Below, piece after piece: positions 33,757 through 44,214 of a stretch of DNA of 64,000 nt (positions are counted from its first letter, which is position 1; each line of letters begins with the position of its first letter). A program made the translations under genes and the position numbers. Origin of the DNA: Cordylochernes scorpioides (taxonomy: Eukaryota; Arthropoda; Arachnida; Pseudoscorpiones; Chernetidae); contig CP092886.1 in assembly GCA_030710605.1 (NCBI GenBank), forward strand, positions 56,226,803 through 56,290,802, in the 5' to 3' direction. The notes beneath the pieces are model-generated. The model was not told the DNA's origin, did not search any database, and worked only from the letters and a program-made list of their open reading frames with translations.

Positions 33757-33773
33757 CACACACACACACACAC
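33757..33773. repeat. (CA)n microsatellite at the LINE 3' junction
   Basis: A CA run directly follows the LINE 3' end and is the counterpart of the AC run at the 5' junction. Confidence 0.9.
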
Positions 33774-33788
33774 AAAGAATAACTTCCG

Positions 33789-34271
33789 TGGGTACAAAGG
33801 ATCTTTAAGACTTTATTTAAGCCTAATCGATAAAATAATTAGAAAAGAGCGCAAAAATGAAACAACAATAAAGAAAACAGCAGTTACAAACTCGCCAACA
33901 GCAGCACGGTGAGGGAAAGCAGGAGCAGAACAGGAGACAGAAGTTCGTAGAACCTTCTAGAATCTTCCAAGAAGTACACCAGCGTCGGCGGTAAGCAGCA
34001 TTCCGACCTCTTGAGACAGCAGCTTGCTTGGAGTACACCACGTAGCTTCGTTCTTCGACCTCTCCTGCACGAGTTCCTCATCCCTATATATACCGGAGTA
34101 GATCTTTCCAGAACGGTCATGGTTGGTTAGCCAATCACAAAGCCGCCAGGCTTGAGCATTGCGCAATCGCTACTGATTGGCCAATCCGTTGTTCTCCGAT
34201 TTTTCTACATTTTTCTAGAACGTTCTAAAACATTCTCTTCTGGAATGCGCCATTTTTCTTTTTACGTAACA
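33789..34271 (-). mobile_element. Candidate solo LTR with heat-shock elements, CCAAT and TATA boxes
   Basis: A 483-bp unit that reads on the minus strand as TGTTACG...TACCCA, so it has TG/CA ends. In that orientation it shows, in order: heat-shock element arrays (TTCTAGAACGTTC at 34213-34225 and TTCTGGAA at 34238-34245), CCAAT boxes near 34130 and 34180, a TATATATA box at 34084-34093, a second four-block heat-shock element GAACCTTCTAGAATCTTC (33950-33967) and AATAAA (33812-33817). The order enhancer, CCAAT, TATA, polyadenylation signal is that of an LTR. No target duplication is found (TTCCG and ATATC flank it), so it could instead be a promoter fragment or a chimeric insertion. Minus-strand frames of 69-78 codons match nothing. 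Confidence 0.5.
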
Positions 34272-34580
34272 ATATCATTTATATCACCAATATTTCAGTT
34301 GGCTGAACGTTAACCTTTATCAATGTATTATAACATATTAATGTATTGGCGTTGCTGCTTGAGAGATTTGGGAAGACGAACATAGTTTCCATCAACCGTT
34401 TTTTAATTCATCATTATCTTCCTAGAGCCTCCTAAACTGAAAATTTATACAAATTTTAAACGTTACTTTTTAAAATAAAAAATCATTAAATTTTAATGGC
34501 GTTCAGCCAACGTAATGTAATGCCTCGATAAAGGTTGGCGTTCGGCCAGCCGAAATATTGGCAAAATAAATATTTTATTA
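34272..34580. repeat. Fold-back repeat with copy 2 of dispersed repeat E
   Basis: The left arm 34285-34330 (CCAATATTTCAGTTGGCTGA then ACGTTAACCTTTATC) is the inverted counterpart of 34520-34570 (GATAAAGGTTGGCGTTCGGC then CAGCCGAAATATTGG). Between them, 34370-34490 carries repeat E, matching 28340-28445 in direct orientation. No coding sequence. Confidence 0.75.
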
Positions 34581-35149
34581 AATCCAATATATGCCTTTTT
34601 TTATCTAATTATTAAGTATGGATTGCTCTATTTTCAAAACAAATATATATATATATATTCTTAAAACATCACATTTTTTGTTGGCATTTGAGAAGTAGAG
34701 ACGTATCTTGTACTTGTGAGATTATGTATGCACATGTTTACTCGTGTGCAGAGTTGTTTGAGTGCGCTCACACATGTGCGAATATTTATATGCATGATAT
34801 AAATAGACTAGTATCAGTGCATGTATATTATGTTCTCTTTAAAAAAACCTTAATGAAGACCAATTATACGTTATTTTTTATATTTTTCTAGTTTGAAAGA
34901 ACGAAAGGTTTTCGGAAAATGTCCCTTTCTTTGCTCAGATACACATATGTTGAGAGACTATATAGTGTAATTAATATTTAAATATGTTAATTTAGATGAG
35001 TAATATTTATATTCACTAATTGGATTACTCTAAGTTAAATTTAATTATATTCCAGACTTATGAAATTATAATATTTATTTTAAAAAGTTTATAAATTTAA
35101 AAAACGTGTTTATAGTATTGTGTGTGCATAATTTCACATTTAATTTGAT
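34581..35149. other. AT-rich unique DNA, no gene seen
   Basis: A short (TA)n run at 34645-34660 and a 67-codon frame without recognisable features. Nothing else is supported. Confidence 0.45.
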
Positions 35150-35715
35150 GGAATGTGGGTTGTGGACAGAGATAATGCTCCCATTTGTGTGAGTGTGAAC
35201 GGATGCACGAAGAGGCGTGCTGGCTAGGTTACTTTGTATGATGCCTTTCTGATTTCTCCTCTCTTTAAATTCAAATCGGCTCCCTTCCTGCTTAAACAAA
35301 TCAATAGCTGCATTAAGGAAACGGTCCTCCAGGACCCTAGGGAGCCCGTGGCTAATGAACGGCGCGCTATGCTGAGGTCGATGCGGAGGCAGGCTGGGAC
35401 AAGATGAATCGCTCGACTCTCCATTTTCCAACGCAATTTGACTTCGGTAAACAATATTGGATTGCACCGTCCAGAAATCACAGTCATCACCCTGGCATTC
35501 CTGGACCTGCCGATGGGAAAAATGACCAAGATAATCCATTTGATTTGAGGAAATAGCTCGTGATGTGATAGGCGCTCAAGTTACCTCGTCGCCCCACTAT
35601 CAACTTCGGACCGACAACACTTATTATAACACCTCGTGAACAGCTGTCATTGGCTAGATTTATCTCCAGGCCATTGGAAAGCGTCCCTGGATCAGGTTCC
35701 TCCAATAGAAGTAGA
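35150..35715. promoter_or_regulatory. GC-richer non-repetitive island, candidate conserved non-coding element or exon
   Basis: About 560 bases of balanced composition in AT-rich surroundings, containing TCAATAGCTGCATTAAGG, GTAAACAATATTGG (forkhead-like GTAAACA) and CAGCTGTCATTGGC (E-box CAGCTG). The minus strand has overlapping frames (35075-35539, 154 codons, and two shorter). None shows a recognisable domain, and codon use does not clearly favour one. A non-coding regulatory element is the first guess. An exon of an unrecognised gene is possible. Confidence 0.3.
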
Positions 35716-36065
35716 GAGTGTTCAAAGTAATATGATCTATATTTAGATCTGTAATATCAACGTTTATCTTTTATGAAATCATTTCTGTATATTTTCATAG
35801 TTTTACTATGATTTTTACATAATTACGCATTAATTTGCAATATCGTTCTTATATATTCATATCTGCTCTCACCAAATTATTATTATATTAAATTGATTTT
35901 TATATATCGCGTCATATATAAGAGGTGAGCATATAGTTTGAACACCTGGGGGACAATAGAGCCGTTGCAATGCTACCTCAGTGTGAAGTGTGTCGGACGA
36001 GTCGGTGCATACTCGGGTCATTAACAAAGCTACAAGCTCTGGCACATTTGTAAGTGCAAAGTCGA
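35716..36065. other. AT-rich unique DNA, no gene seen
   Basis: The right end (35930-36060) is GC-richer, but no repeat partner or coding frame is recognised. Confidence 0.35.
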
Positions 36066-36176
36066 ACTGCTTTTACATGTGTAGACATGTGGTGCACTAA
36101 CAGTAAAAAAAGCAGTCGCTAACTACCCACCATGATTATCATGGCCTGCACCACGTGTACTAAGGATAAGCAAAAA
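36066..36176 (+). repeat. SINE-like structured repeat family F, copy 1
   Basis: About 111 bases beginning CTGCTTTTACATGTG and ending GGATAAGCAAAAAAAAA, so with an A-tail. It matches 43480-43590 in inverted orientation. ACATGTGGTGCA near the start pairs with TGCACCACGTGT near the end (one G-T pair), and the internal CCATGATTATCATGG is a perfect 6-bp hairpin. No pol III A and B boxes are convincing. Confidence 0.75.
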
Positions 36177-37154
36177 AAAAGTTACAAGAACAGCTTTGGC
36201 AAAATTTACATATATATATTTTAACCATATATTTTGCCTAGCCACTTTACCAGATAAACACCTCTTTGGTAAATCCTATTTATGGATCTTTTGTGGATTG
36301 CATGAAATCAAAGGCCACCCTGGACTGACGAGGGCCAATAGCCCGAAACCACGATCTCTAGGTGCACGTTATCTGAAGTTGTTATTGTGCCTTTGTCCCC
36401 GACACGAGTTCTATACTTTGTACAGAGGGTCAAGAGATGGCGCTTAGTTTTACCGTCTATTTTGACGGGAGAGGTGACATTCTTATACTCACTGTATTGT
36501 ATATATATAGTAGTCAAAAATATATTTTTAAAATGACACATTTCAGACGAAACATTTGTGCAACCACACGTAAAAAGAGCACCGGTATAAATTTAGCTAA
36601 ATACAGCTGCGCAATTTCTATTCCAAACAAATCCAACTGTATATTTCCACAAAGCTAAAAACTCGGGGAAAATTCTTATTTATTTAAGAAATAAAACAAA
36701 GCGACCTTATTTTACATTCCAATAGCAACGTCAACTTTATATTAGTTATGCATTTAGGTCTAATACAAACTTGTCCAGACAAGCATTTTCCTTAAACCTT
36801 TCTCGGGACGTGACGCGGGTGCCAACGCCGGCATTAATATATCGCTGGCCGGCGGTGTTTACCCCCCGTGTAATTATACCGCATGGAAATTTCCTCCTAC
36901 CTTTAATTCTTTTCCTTCAAAAACTCAACTTCCAAAATGAGTTTTTCTTTAATTTCTTTCTAACTTACTCTTTTCTTTTTTCAAAGTATTCTATTTTCAT
37001 ATTAAAGGCAAGGTATTATATTCCTTGTAGTTGTAACAAAGAAATGTTAGCGGTTTTGTTGTACAATATTAAAATGGTGCAGTTAAAGAAAATTACCAAT
37101 ATCCAGGCGTGATATACATTACCAGCTGTGTATAATACAAGATTATATATTGGT
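36177..37154. other. Unique DNA with small GC-rich patches, no gene seen
   Basis: 36290-36450 and 36770-36890 (GGGACGTGACGCGGGTGCC, CGCTGGCCGGCGGTG) are GC-richer. The second contains a GACGTGAC CRE-like word and may be a short conserved element. The 113-codon plus-strand frame at 36771-37112 is F/I/L-rich where the DNA becomes AT-rich and is not credible. Confidence 0.35.
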
Positions 37155-37334
37155 TCTCTCACATTCCTACAACCCACGAGATAATAATGGGGAGCCTTAT
37201 AACAATTCTGTACGTAGAGGTTATGTTGAGGAGTTATCTCGAAGTCCACGACATACCTCCTCAACATAACTTCTTCGTACAGAGTCGTTATAAGGCTGCC
37301 CATTATTATCTCCTGGGTAGTAGGAATGTGAGAG
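37155..37334. repeat. Fold-back repeat with arms of about 78 bp
   Basis: 37155-37233 and 37256-37334 are inverted complements with few mismatches (TCTCACATTCCTAC against GTAGGAATGTGAGA, GGTTATGTTGAGGAG against CTCCTCAACATAAC). The spacer is about 22 bases. Frames on both strands through it (64-105 codons) are artefacts. Confidence 0.88.
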
Positions 37335-37623
37335 AATGTATGTCGTGGGCTTCGAGATACTTCTTTTGGGCCATTTCAAAATGAGATGAAACATTCTTAG
37401 AGAAATCCCAATTTTGAATACACGTATATAAATCAGGTATAAAATGAAGTGCTTACAGAAAATATGCATACATACTAAACTAGAGAGACACTTTATACGT
37501 ACATTTATAGAGATCCGGGGAGGCTCCCCATGCAACAAAGATCCTCCTCCTCTATAAAATCAAAAGGACTTCGATGATCCCATTCACTTCCAAAGTTAGG
37601 TAAATTGATAGATTCGCGATTTT

Positions 37624-38608
37624 CTTGGTTGACAGGGTACAAGACAATTTCTTACGGAGACTTCTAAATTTACCCAGATATACTCCTGGTTTTATTCTAC
37701 GTATGGAGTGCGGAAGAACGTCACTGGGAGTTACGGTGCTGAAACTTACACTCGGGTTCTGGCTTAAAATTCTAAAAATGAACAGCAGCCGACTCCCCCA
37801 TATATGCTTAGCTCAACTATATGAGATATCAAGAAATAGAAATATATATATTGGACTTGCGGAAAGTTTGGCCAACATACTCAACTCAACAGGATTTTCT
37901 TGGTTAATTAACTGCAACGATGCAAGGATTATCCGGCAAGAAAAACCTTTAATAACTAAAATTGCAATAGAACAATCTATTCAAAGTGACCAGGCAAAAA
38001 TAGATAATTCTAAATTCTACCCTCACTATAAGTATTTACACAGTTCATTCCGAATTGAAAACTATTTACTTAGCAACTTTCCATTCCCAGTAAAACGCTA
38101 TATCGCACAACAGAGAATACTATATTCGTTTTTCAAGGAAAACCATACAAACATTTTCAAAGAGGGTGATAAGATTTGTGATCTCTGCAAAGAAAATATG
38201 GAAACTGAACTATCTCATTATATCTATGAATGCCAAAATATTAGTGAGGAGAGAAGGACATTCTTTTCAATGGTAGACACCAGCCAACTTAGGTCAATCC
38301 AAATGATGTTAACCAGTGCCCAAACAAGCAGACTAGTTGCTCAGGCCCTATATAATTTTTACAAGGCAGTAGGTGTAAAGATGGAGAAAAGAGAACTTGG
38401 AAGCTATTGTTCTTACTCCTCAGAATGATGACGAAACATCGAGGGGTCGACCTTTCACATTAAATCTTACTTTTCCTTATTACTAATAATTGTATATAGT
38501 TGCGGAACTACTGGTTTCCTGTGCTGCTCTTTTTCTGATATTGCACCTTGTACGGAGAATCTGTATAAGACTAATGTCTTAATAAAGGCTTTGTGTGTGT
38601 GTGTGTGT
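37624..38608 (+). mobile_element. 5'-truncated LINE 3' fragment with 13-bp target duplication and (TG)n tail
   Basis: The direct repeat GATTCGCGATTTT flanks the element at 37611-37623 and 38609-38621. This is a target site duplication. The insert holds a C-terminal ORF2 remnant, an AATAAA signal (38580-38585) and a 3' tail of repeated TG ending exactly at the right duplication. Loss of the 5' part is normal for target-primed reverse transcription. It is a different LINE lineage from the large GC-rich one. Confidence 0.88.
37625..38428 (+). pseudogene. LINE ORF2 C-terminal fragment (about 267 codons)
   Basis: The open frame begins inside the truncated element, so the track start (TTG) is not a real initiation codon. 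It contains FLRRLLNLPRYTPGFILRME, a segment I recognise from the region after the reverse transcriptase of invertebrate LINE proteins, and a zinc motif CDLCKENMETELSHYIYEC (residues about 187-205) of the Cys-Cys-His-Cys type common near LINE C-termini. The reverse transcriptase and endonuclease domains are missing through 5' truncation. The remaining frame has no stops until 38426-38428, which suggests a fairly recent insertion. It cannot move on its own. Confidence 0.75.
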
Positions 38609-38621
38609 GATTCGCGATTTT

Positions 38622-40414
38622 TTGGTAGCGATGATTGCCAGTTCATTACCAGTGAATATCCAGACGTTGGAGGCGTTAAAATATTTGGAAGTACTCCAGG
38701 ATGACAGGTGGTTGCAGGTCCAATGGTGGCTATGTTGTTAGAGAGTGAGAAGCTAGCTCCAGTTGGAATTCTAAGGTAACAACGACCAAATGGGAACCAA
38801 AGCTGCGGATTGCTACTGCGTAGAACATTTATTTTATGGTAACAACCAAGCTCTCTCTCTCTATCTGTTTCCGAATTAAATATTTCTTTGTATAAATTAT
38901 ATTTGACTAATCTAATAAATATTTATAAAAGTTTCAAGATCAACCCTTCCTCGAAACACTTACATATAAATAACACATAAGATATCACGTCAGACCAATA
39001 TCGTTATTTATCTCCGTTATTTACCACAGGCAACAGTTCCATACACGTGTGATATCGACAAACCTCAAAGATATGTAAAAAACATAAAGTTCGCACATAG
39101 ATAAAGATTTTCTAGTTACTAGGTCCTGCTACTGCAGGCCATTCAATTTGTACACCAGATGTTTTTATCAATGTAGAGTAGCTTGTTTAGGCCGCAATGA
39201 AGCAAGACCGTAATGTATATCCAGACAAACAAATATACCGATGTAGTTCTGTGGAAGAAAGATATACGGGTGCTGTTAAAACTGTGGAAAAGATAATTTA
39301 ACATTATATCGATGATTCCACGGGCATTCTTCAACATTATTTGACACTAATTTTGCCGTTTTACGCAAATTTATTTTAAAACGTTAATTGCCCCGTTGCC
39401 CTGCACACGAATATAAATATAAATAAACTTCAAAATAATATAAAATATGCTATTTCATTTTGTAAAATTTCTGAAAACGATGACAAAATTGAGAAGATAC
39501 ATCCTTTCAAAAAATGAATCTAGATTTATTATAGCAATCAAAAATAGCGCTGAAATACAATTGACCCTTTTTTGTTGGCGCGCTAATATGTTAACATTCT
39601 CGTATTGGAAACAAACGAGAAAACGATTCAAATTCTATCTGGAAATAGCTTACAATATTTATGTAATGAAAATAAAATACTTCTCACAAGCGTGTTACCT
39701 TATAGAATAAGGATAAATATATTGTGAGGGGGCCTAGTGATGAAACTTTACAGAGGCGTGGCTGGTTTCAGCTCAATATCAATACGATTGCAATAGCTTC
39801 GTATGTTTAAATTGGTGGCTCATCTTATGTTTATATCTGCAGTGTACTTAAGATTGACAGAACATTAAGGTAAGGAGAGTATTGTAGTGTAAAAGACCTT
39901 GTAAGGTAACAGACGAGAATTAAAAGGCGACCTTCACTACCGGCGTCGAGGCGATAAATGTTTATTTACATACCCGTCGATAACTGCTTATTTACATACC
40001 CTATATTTACACATGTGTTTGGAGGGAGTGATACTATACAACATTTATTGAAGCTTTTGAACAAATTTTGGTTTGTGTTCTGTTGATTTAAATATACTAC
40101 ATACTTGTATTTACAATAAATGAGGCACCTCTATCCCTTTAAAAATACATTAAAACAATGCCTTCTGTTCATCATCTCAGTACAAAACGTAAATTTGGTA
40201 AGAAATATTAAGCCAAAACACCAGTTTTTGCAAATTCGAATAAAAAAGGCGATTTTTAAATCAATTATATACGTATATATATAAAATCTAAGCACATCAT
40301 TAGGTGTTATTTAAAATTATTTCGCTAATGTAATATCGTCGGTTCGTCTGGTGCATTCTATATTTATTTATTTGCCTCTTGCAATAAAGTCTATATATAT
40401 ATAAATATATTAAA
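38622..40414. other. Unique AT-rich DNA, no gene seen
   Basis: A GC-richer segment at 38630-38830 and an 87-codon frame at 39447-39710 match nothing recognised. No repeats with partners in the window are seen. Confidence 0.4.
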
Positions 40415-40580
40415 AACCAAAAAGGCATTTCCTTACCACTCACATGAGAATTTTAGATGACAGAGCGCCATCTAGTGGAATAAAAATCAACTAAACGTTC
40501 TGCCATCTATAATGTTCATGTGAGCGGTTAGAAAATGACATTTTTGTGTTTTCAATATCAACATCTGACCATTTTTATAT
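40415..40580. repeat. Palindromic repeat family C, copy 2
   Basis: Starts AAAAAGGCATTTCC and ends AAATGACATTTTTGTG. It contains CTCACATGAGAATTTTAGAT then GACAGAGCGCCATCTAGTGG, with a partial inverted copy (CTGCCATCTATAATGTTCATG) in the right half. It is related to 21320-21430 and 62883-63074. Confidence 0.8.
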
Positions 40581-40725
40581 TTTTTTTCTCATAGTAACCT
40601 CTCTCCTTGTAAAATTATTGTGGCTCCACATTTTTCACCACCTTTACCTTATGTACCGGGATGATTAACCAAATGTATTAATCTAATGCATTTTAAAAGG
40701 GAAACGCCACTTTTAACATATATAT

Positions 40726-41060
40726 ATATATCATATAATCTAATAATGCAAATATTTTTATTAAAAAAAAACATATATTTTTTAATTTTTTACCATAGTT
40801 TTAGAATATACCACTTTGAATATTATTGTAAATATGTATAGTTAAAGTTACCTTTTTTTTAATTCACTAATATAGGATTCATTTTATGAATTCTATATTA
40901 TTGTGATAAATATTTAATGTATAATTTCTTTCAAGTAATTGAAAATAAAAACTATTGATGAGTAAATAACTGTATGAGTATATAAAAAACTGTATTTTCA
41001 CGACTGCACCTTCAATTCTCTATCTTTTCAACAACAACAATATATTCATAACATATATAT
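40726..41060 (+). repeat. Dispersed repeat family A, copy 2 (most diverged)
   Basis: Shares, in order with 5996-6370, TATAATCTAA, TTGTAAATATG.ATAGTTAA, AAGTAATTGAAAATAAAA, TCACGACTGCACCTTCAA and the 3' CTATCTTTTCAACAACAAC region. Confidence 0.75.
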
Positions 41061-42305
41061 GTTGAAGTTGATAAATTTTATAACTTTTTAAAAATATTTG
41101 TTAATTGATTTGTTAATATAGGTGTATACTGTGGCAATTTAGCAATAAAAAAAAACACTGAACAATTAAGTTATGATTTCAATGTTTAACCGGTATTTTT
41201 GATTGAATAAATTAAATATATATGTTGAAAAATAAATAATTTTAAAAAGATTCTTAGTTGAAGAGAGCGAGCTCAAAAGCTCGCGGTGTTTTTGTAATAA
41301 AGAAACTTATTGCTTGTAAGGTTTTTAAATATATATTTTATAAAAGTAATCGCAATTTTTTTATATCTGAAAATTAAAAATGTTAAAATGAAAAAATAAG
41401 AGAAAAAAAAGGAAAGGAAAATAGAGACTCTCTTTATATAAGAAATTTCAAAAAGATCTTTATTTTAAAAACAATTAAGGACTATAACTATTGTTATATA
41501 TCAATATGTTCAGCAGAAGCTTCGGCAGATACGCGTCATAAATGTGGAACGTGAGACAAAAAAGGAAGAGGAGAAGAGAGAGGAGAAAAGTAGCTATACA
41601 CTAAACCTTGATTATGTAATGACAAATAAATAAAAAATAAAATTTAAACCTTTTTTTATGTATAATTTTGTTTTTTTTATTTTTCTAGGTTTCAGTTTAT
41701 AATAAATGTTCGTGGTGTGAAAATTGGAAATAACAAATCTCTATTGTTTATATATACGATATATGTTAAAGTGGGGATGGACACTATAAAATCAGGGTTG
41801 AAAGAGATTGGTACCAGGTTAGGCCTTGTCAAAAGTTAACCTGAAGGCCGTTTCGACCTTTCACTCAACGGTTAGACCTTGTATGGAACCAGTAGGTAAA
41901 AAATATTGGTATTTTTGAGAGGAAGGATCGCATTTTTATAGGTATATAATTTTATTTCATGGTATGAAACAAATGTGTTATGTGTCTGAGTTGTGTGTGT
42001 GATATGAGCTTACTTAGTTAAATTACTTTGTATTTTCAATAGCAATGTATGAATTAAAAAGTTTATACAAAATATAAATATATTGAAAATTCACTGAATT
42101 GCTGTTAGTGTCCTTCTTTAAGCCAAAAATTGGCAAATATATGTGATTTGAAAGTGGTGTAGTTTATTATATCTATTTTATTTTTGAGATATAATATTTT
42201 TTTGTTTAAACATTTTATCTCTGCCCCCTATTTTTTAACAATAGAATGGATTATAATTTACAACAATAAATAAAATAGGAAAAAATGCTTTTTTCTGAAA
42301 TATAT
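41061..42305. other. AT-rich unique DNA, no gene seen
   Basis: Long A/T tracts and microsatellite-like TATA runs. No frame above 60 codons and no repeat partner noted. Confidence 0.45.
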
Positions 42306-42415
42306 ATACACTCATGGACAAAACGTATACCAAGCTCACACTTGGTTATCTCGTGTCTCTATATACATATACATGCTAAAAGTTACAGCTTCCTTAAGTT
42401 TTGTCCGTGAGTATA
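42306..42415. mobile_element. MITE family D, short copy (about 110 bp)
   Basis: The left end ATACACTCATGGACAAAAC and the right end GTTTTGTCCGTGAGTATAT are inverted repeats in a TA-rich target. The interior holds ACACTTGGTTATCTCGTGT, also present at 63820-63845. It is a deletion derivative of the 217-bp form at 23861. Confidence 0.8.
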
Positions 42416-43299
42416 TATGAGCATAATAAGATTCAGTTTTAGCTATAAATATAAGTTTTTTATAAATGTTTATGTCATTGATAAAATGGAGGGTATAACT
42501 ATATTTGCTTCTAGAACTGTAAACAATTTCTTACTGTTCATTCAGTATTGTGGAGAATATGAAGAGGTTCTGGCCATTAGTGATGAACCTTACCAGCGGT
42601 TTCTTAACCAGACAGTTTTACTGATATTTTCTTCTGTTATATACTGATAGAGCTTTCAAAAATCAGGATAACTTTGTTAAGAATCATTCTAAAATGTTTA
42701 TCATCATCATCCAATGACATTTTTGATGTAGAGAGGCCGGCCATAATGGAACACCATTTCGCTTTTTTAGGAAATCAAAGATATTTGTACAACGACATAT
42801 AGGCATTTATACAGTTCTCGAAATTTATTTACACAATATTCTTAAGGTCCCTCCCCAAGAATTTCTCTAAATGACAGAAACACAAACTAACAGCCAATCA
42901 AAACAGTAAAACTATCTGGTAGAATAAACTGCTAGACCATTGATGAATCAAGCCCCCATATAATTTCTTCAACGCACTAAGAAATTTGCTTATTTGCAAC
43001 GCTAAAAAGGTTGTATTTCTTATATGCAATATAAACCTGCCTATATATGTAAATATGGTGTTTGTTTTGTTATATATGTTTTTGTGCGCACCTTTCTTAT
43101 GGCATAGTATTCATTGGTAGTGTTTGCAATATGCTTTTCTGTTTATGTTTTGTTTATGTTATATTGTGTATTTATTAATCGTGTTTTTTCTTTATGCATG
43201 TAGTCTCTGTTGTTTTTGAGTGTGTATTTGGTACCTGTTTGGAATCATTTATTGGTTCTGTAAAGCGCTTGTGTGTGAGGCCTTTTTAATGTCCGTGTT
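42416..43299. other. Unique DNA, no gene seen
   Basis: A 76-codon frame (42417-42647) has no known domain. 42580-42603 shares a diverged word group with 23010-23050. A GGCCGGCC site lies at 42736-42743. Nothing else is supported. Confidence 0.4.
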
Positions 43300-44076
43300 G
43301 TAAAGTATATTTCGTGTTTGTTGAATAGATTGATATTGTTTTTTGTGGACAGTATTTGAAGTGCGTGATGCGTGTTTTGTATGCGTTTAGATTGTTTGTG
43401 GTGTCCAGTTAATGTAGTGCGTGATGCGTGTTTGTTGTGTGCGTTGATATTGTTTGTGGTGTACATCATATGTAGTGCGTTTTTTATCATTATCCCTAGT
43501 ACACGTGGTGCAGGCCATGATAATCATGGTGGGCAGTTAGCGACGGCTTTTACTGTAAGTGCACCACATGTCTACAAATGTGAAAAGCAGATGTAGTGCG
43601 TGATGCGTGTTTGTTGTGTGCGCTGAGATAGTTTGTGGTGTACAGTATTTGTAGTGTGTGTTGTGTCTTTGTTTTTGCTGAGATTGCTTGCGGTGTACAG
43701 TATTTGTAGTCAATGTTGGGTCGTTGTCGCGTGCGTTGAACTTTTTTTGATGTACATTATTTGTAGTGCATGTTGGAATTTTGTTGCGTGTGCTGAGGTT
43801 TGTGGTGTACAGTATTTGTAGTGCGTGTTGGGTCTTTGTTGTGTGTGCTGAGATTGCTTGCGGTGTACAGTATTTGTAGTGTGTGTTGGGTCTTTGTCGT
43901 GTGTGCTGAGATTGCTTGCGGTGTACAGTATTTGTAGTGTGTGTTGGGTCTTTGTCGTGTGTGCTGAGATTGCTTGCGGTGTACAGTATTTGTAGTGTGT
44001 GTTGGGTGTTTGTCGTGTGTGCTGAGATTGCTCGCGATGTACAGTATTTGTAGCGTATGTTGGGTCTTGTCGTGTG
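43300..44076. repeat. 58-bp satellite, left part of a split array
   Basis: The unit CTGAGATTGCTTGCGGTGTA then CAGTATTTGTAGTGTGTGTT and GGGTCTTTGTCGTGTGTG repeats with a 58-base period (43863 to 43921 and so on). Units left of about 43600 are increasingly diverged. The array continues at 50198 after the LINE copy 2 insertion. Open minus-strand frames of 100-300 codons made of His/Thr/Gln-rich repeats are artefacts of the period. Confidence 0.95.
43480..43590 (-). repeat. SINE-like structured repeat family F, copy 2, with 10-bp target duplication
   Basis: Flanked by ATGTAGTGCG at 43470-43479 and 43591-43600. Removing 111 bases plus one duplication restores the satellite unit, so this is a true insertion. 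On the minus strand it runs CTGCTTTTCACA to GATAATGATAAAAAA, ending in an A-tail. The stem GTGGTGCA/TGCACCAC and the hairpin CCATGATTATCATGG are both intact. Confidence 0.85.
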
Positions 44077-44214
44077 ACAATTTGACAATTAAAAATTATT
44101 TATTGTCTTCTAGACAATTTTACATCATTTTAGCAACGAGAGAGAGAAAGAGAAGAAAAATAAATATATTACACAAAGAATGAATGAAATATTTACATAT
44201 ATATTACATATATT

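Noticed and set aside
33823..34166. Cys-rich 69-78-codon minus-strand frames in the LTR-like unit
   Set aside because: Three overlapping frames with no signal peptide pattern or known cysteine framework. The region is better explained by promoter and LTR signals.
35075..35539. 154-codon minus-strand frame as an exon
   Set aside because: Overlapping frames of similar length exist, the C-terminal third is low complexity, and no domain or splice signals are convincing. Kept only as a candidate conserved island.
36771..37112. 113-codon plus-strand frame as a membrane protein
   Set aside because: The hydrophobic run comes from a T-rich stretch, the start lies in an unrelated GC-rich patch, and there is no family match.
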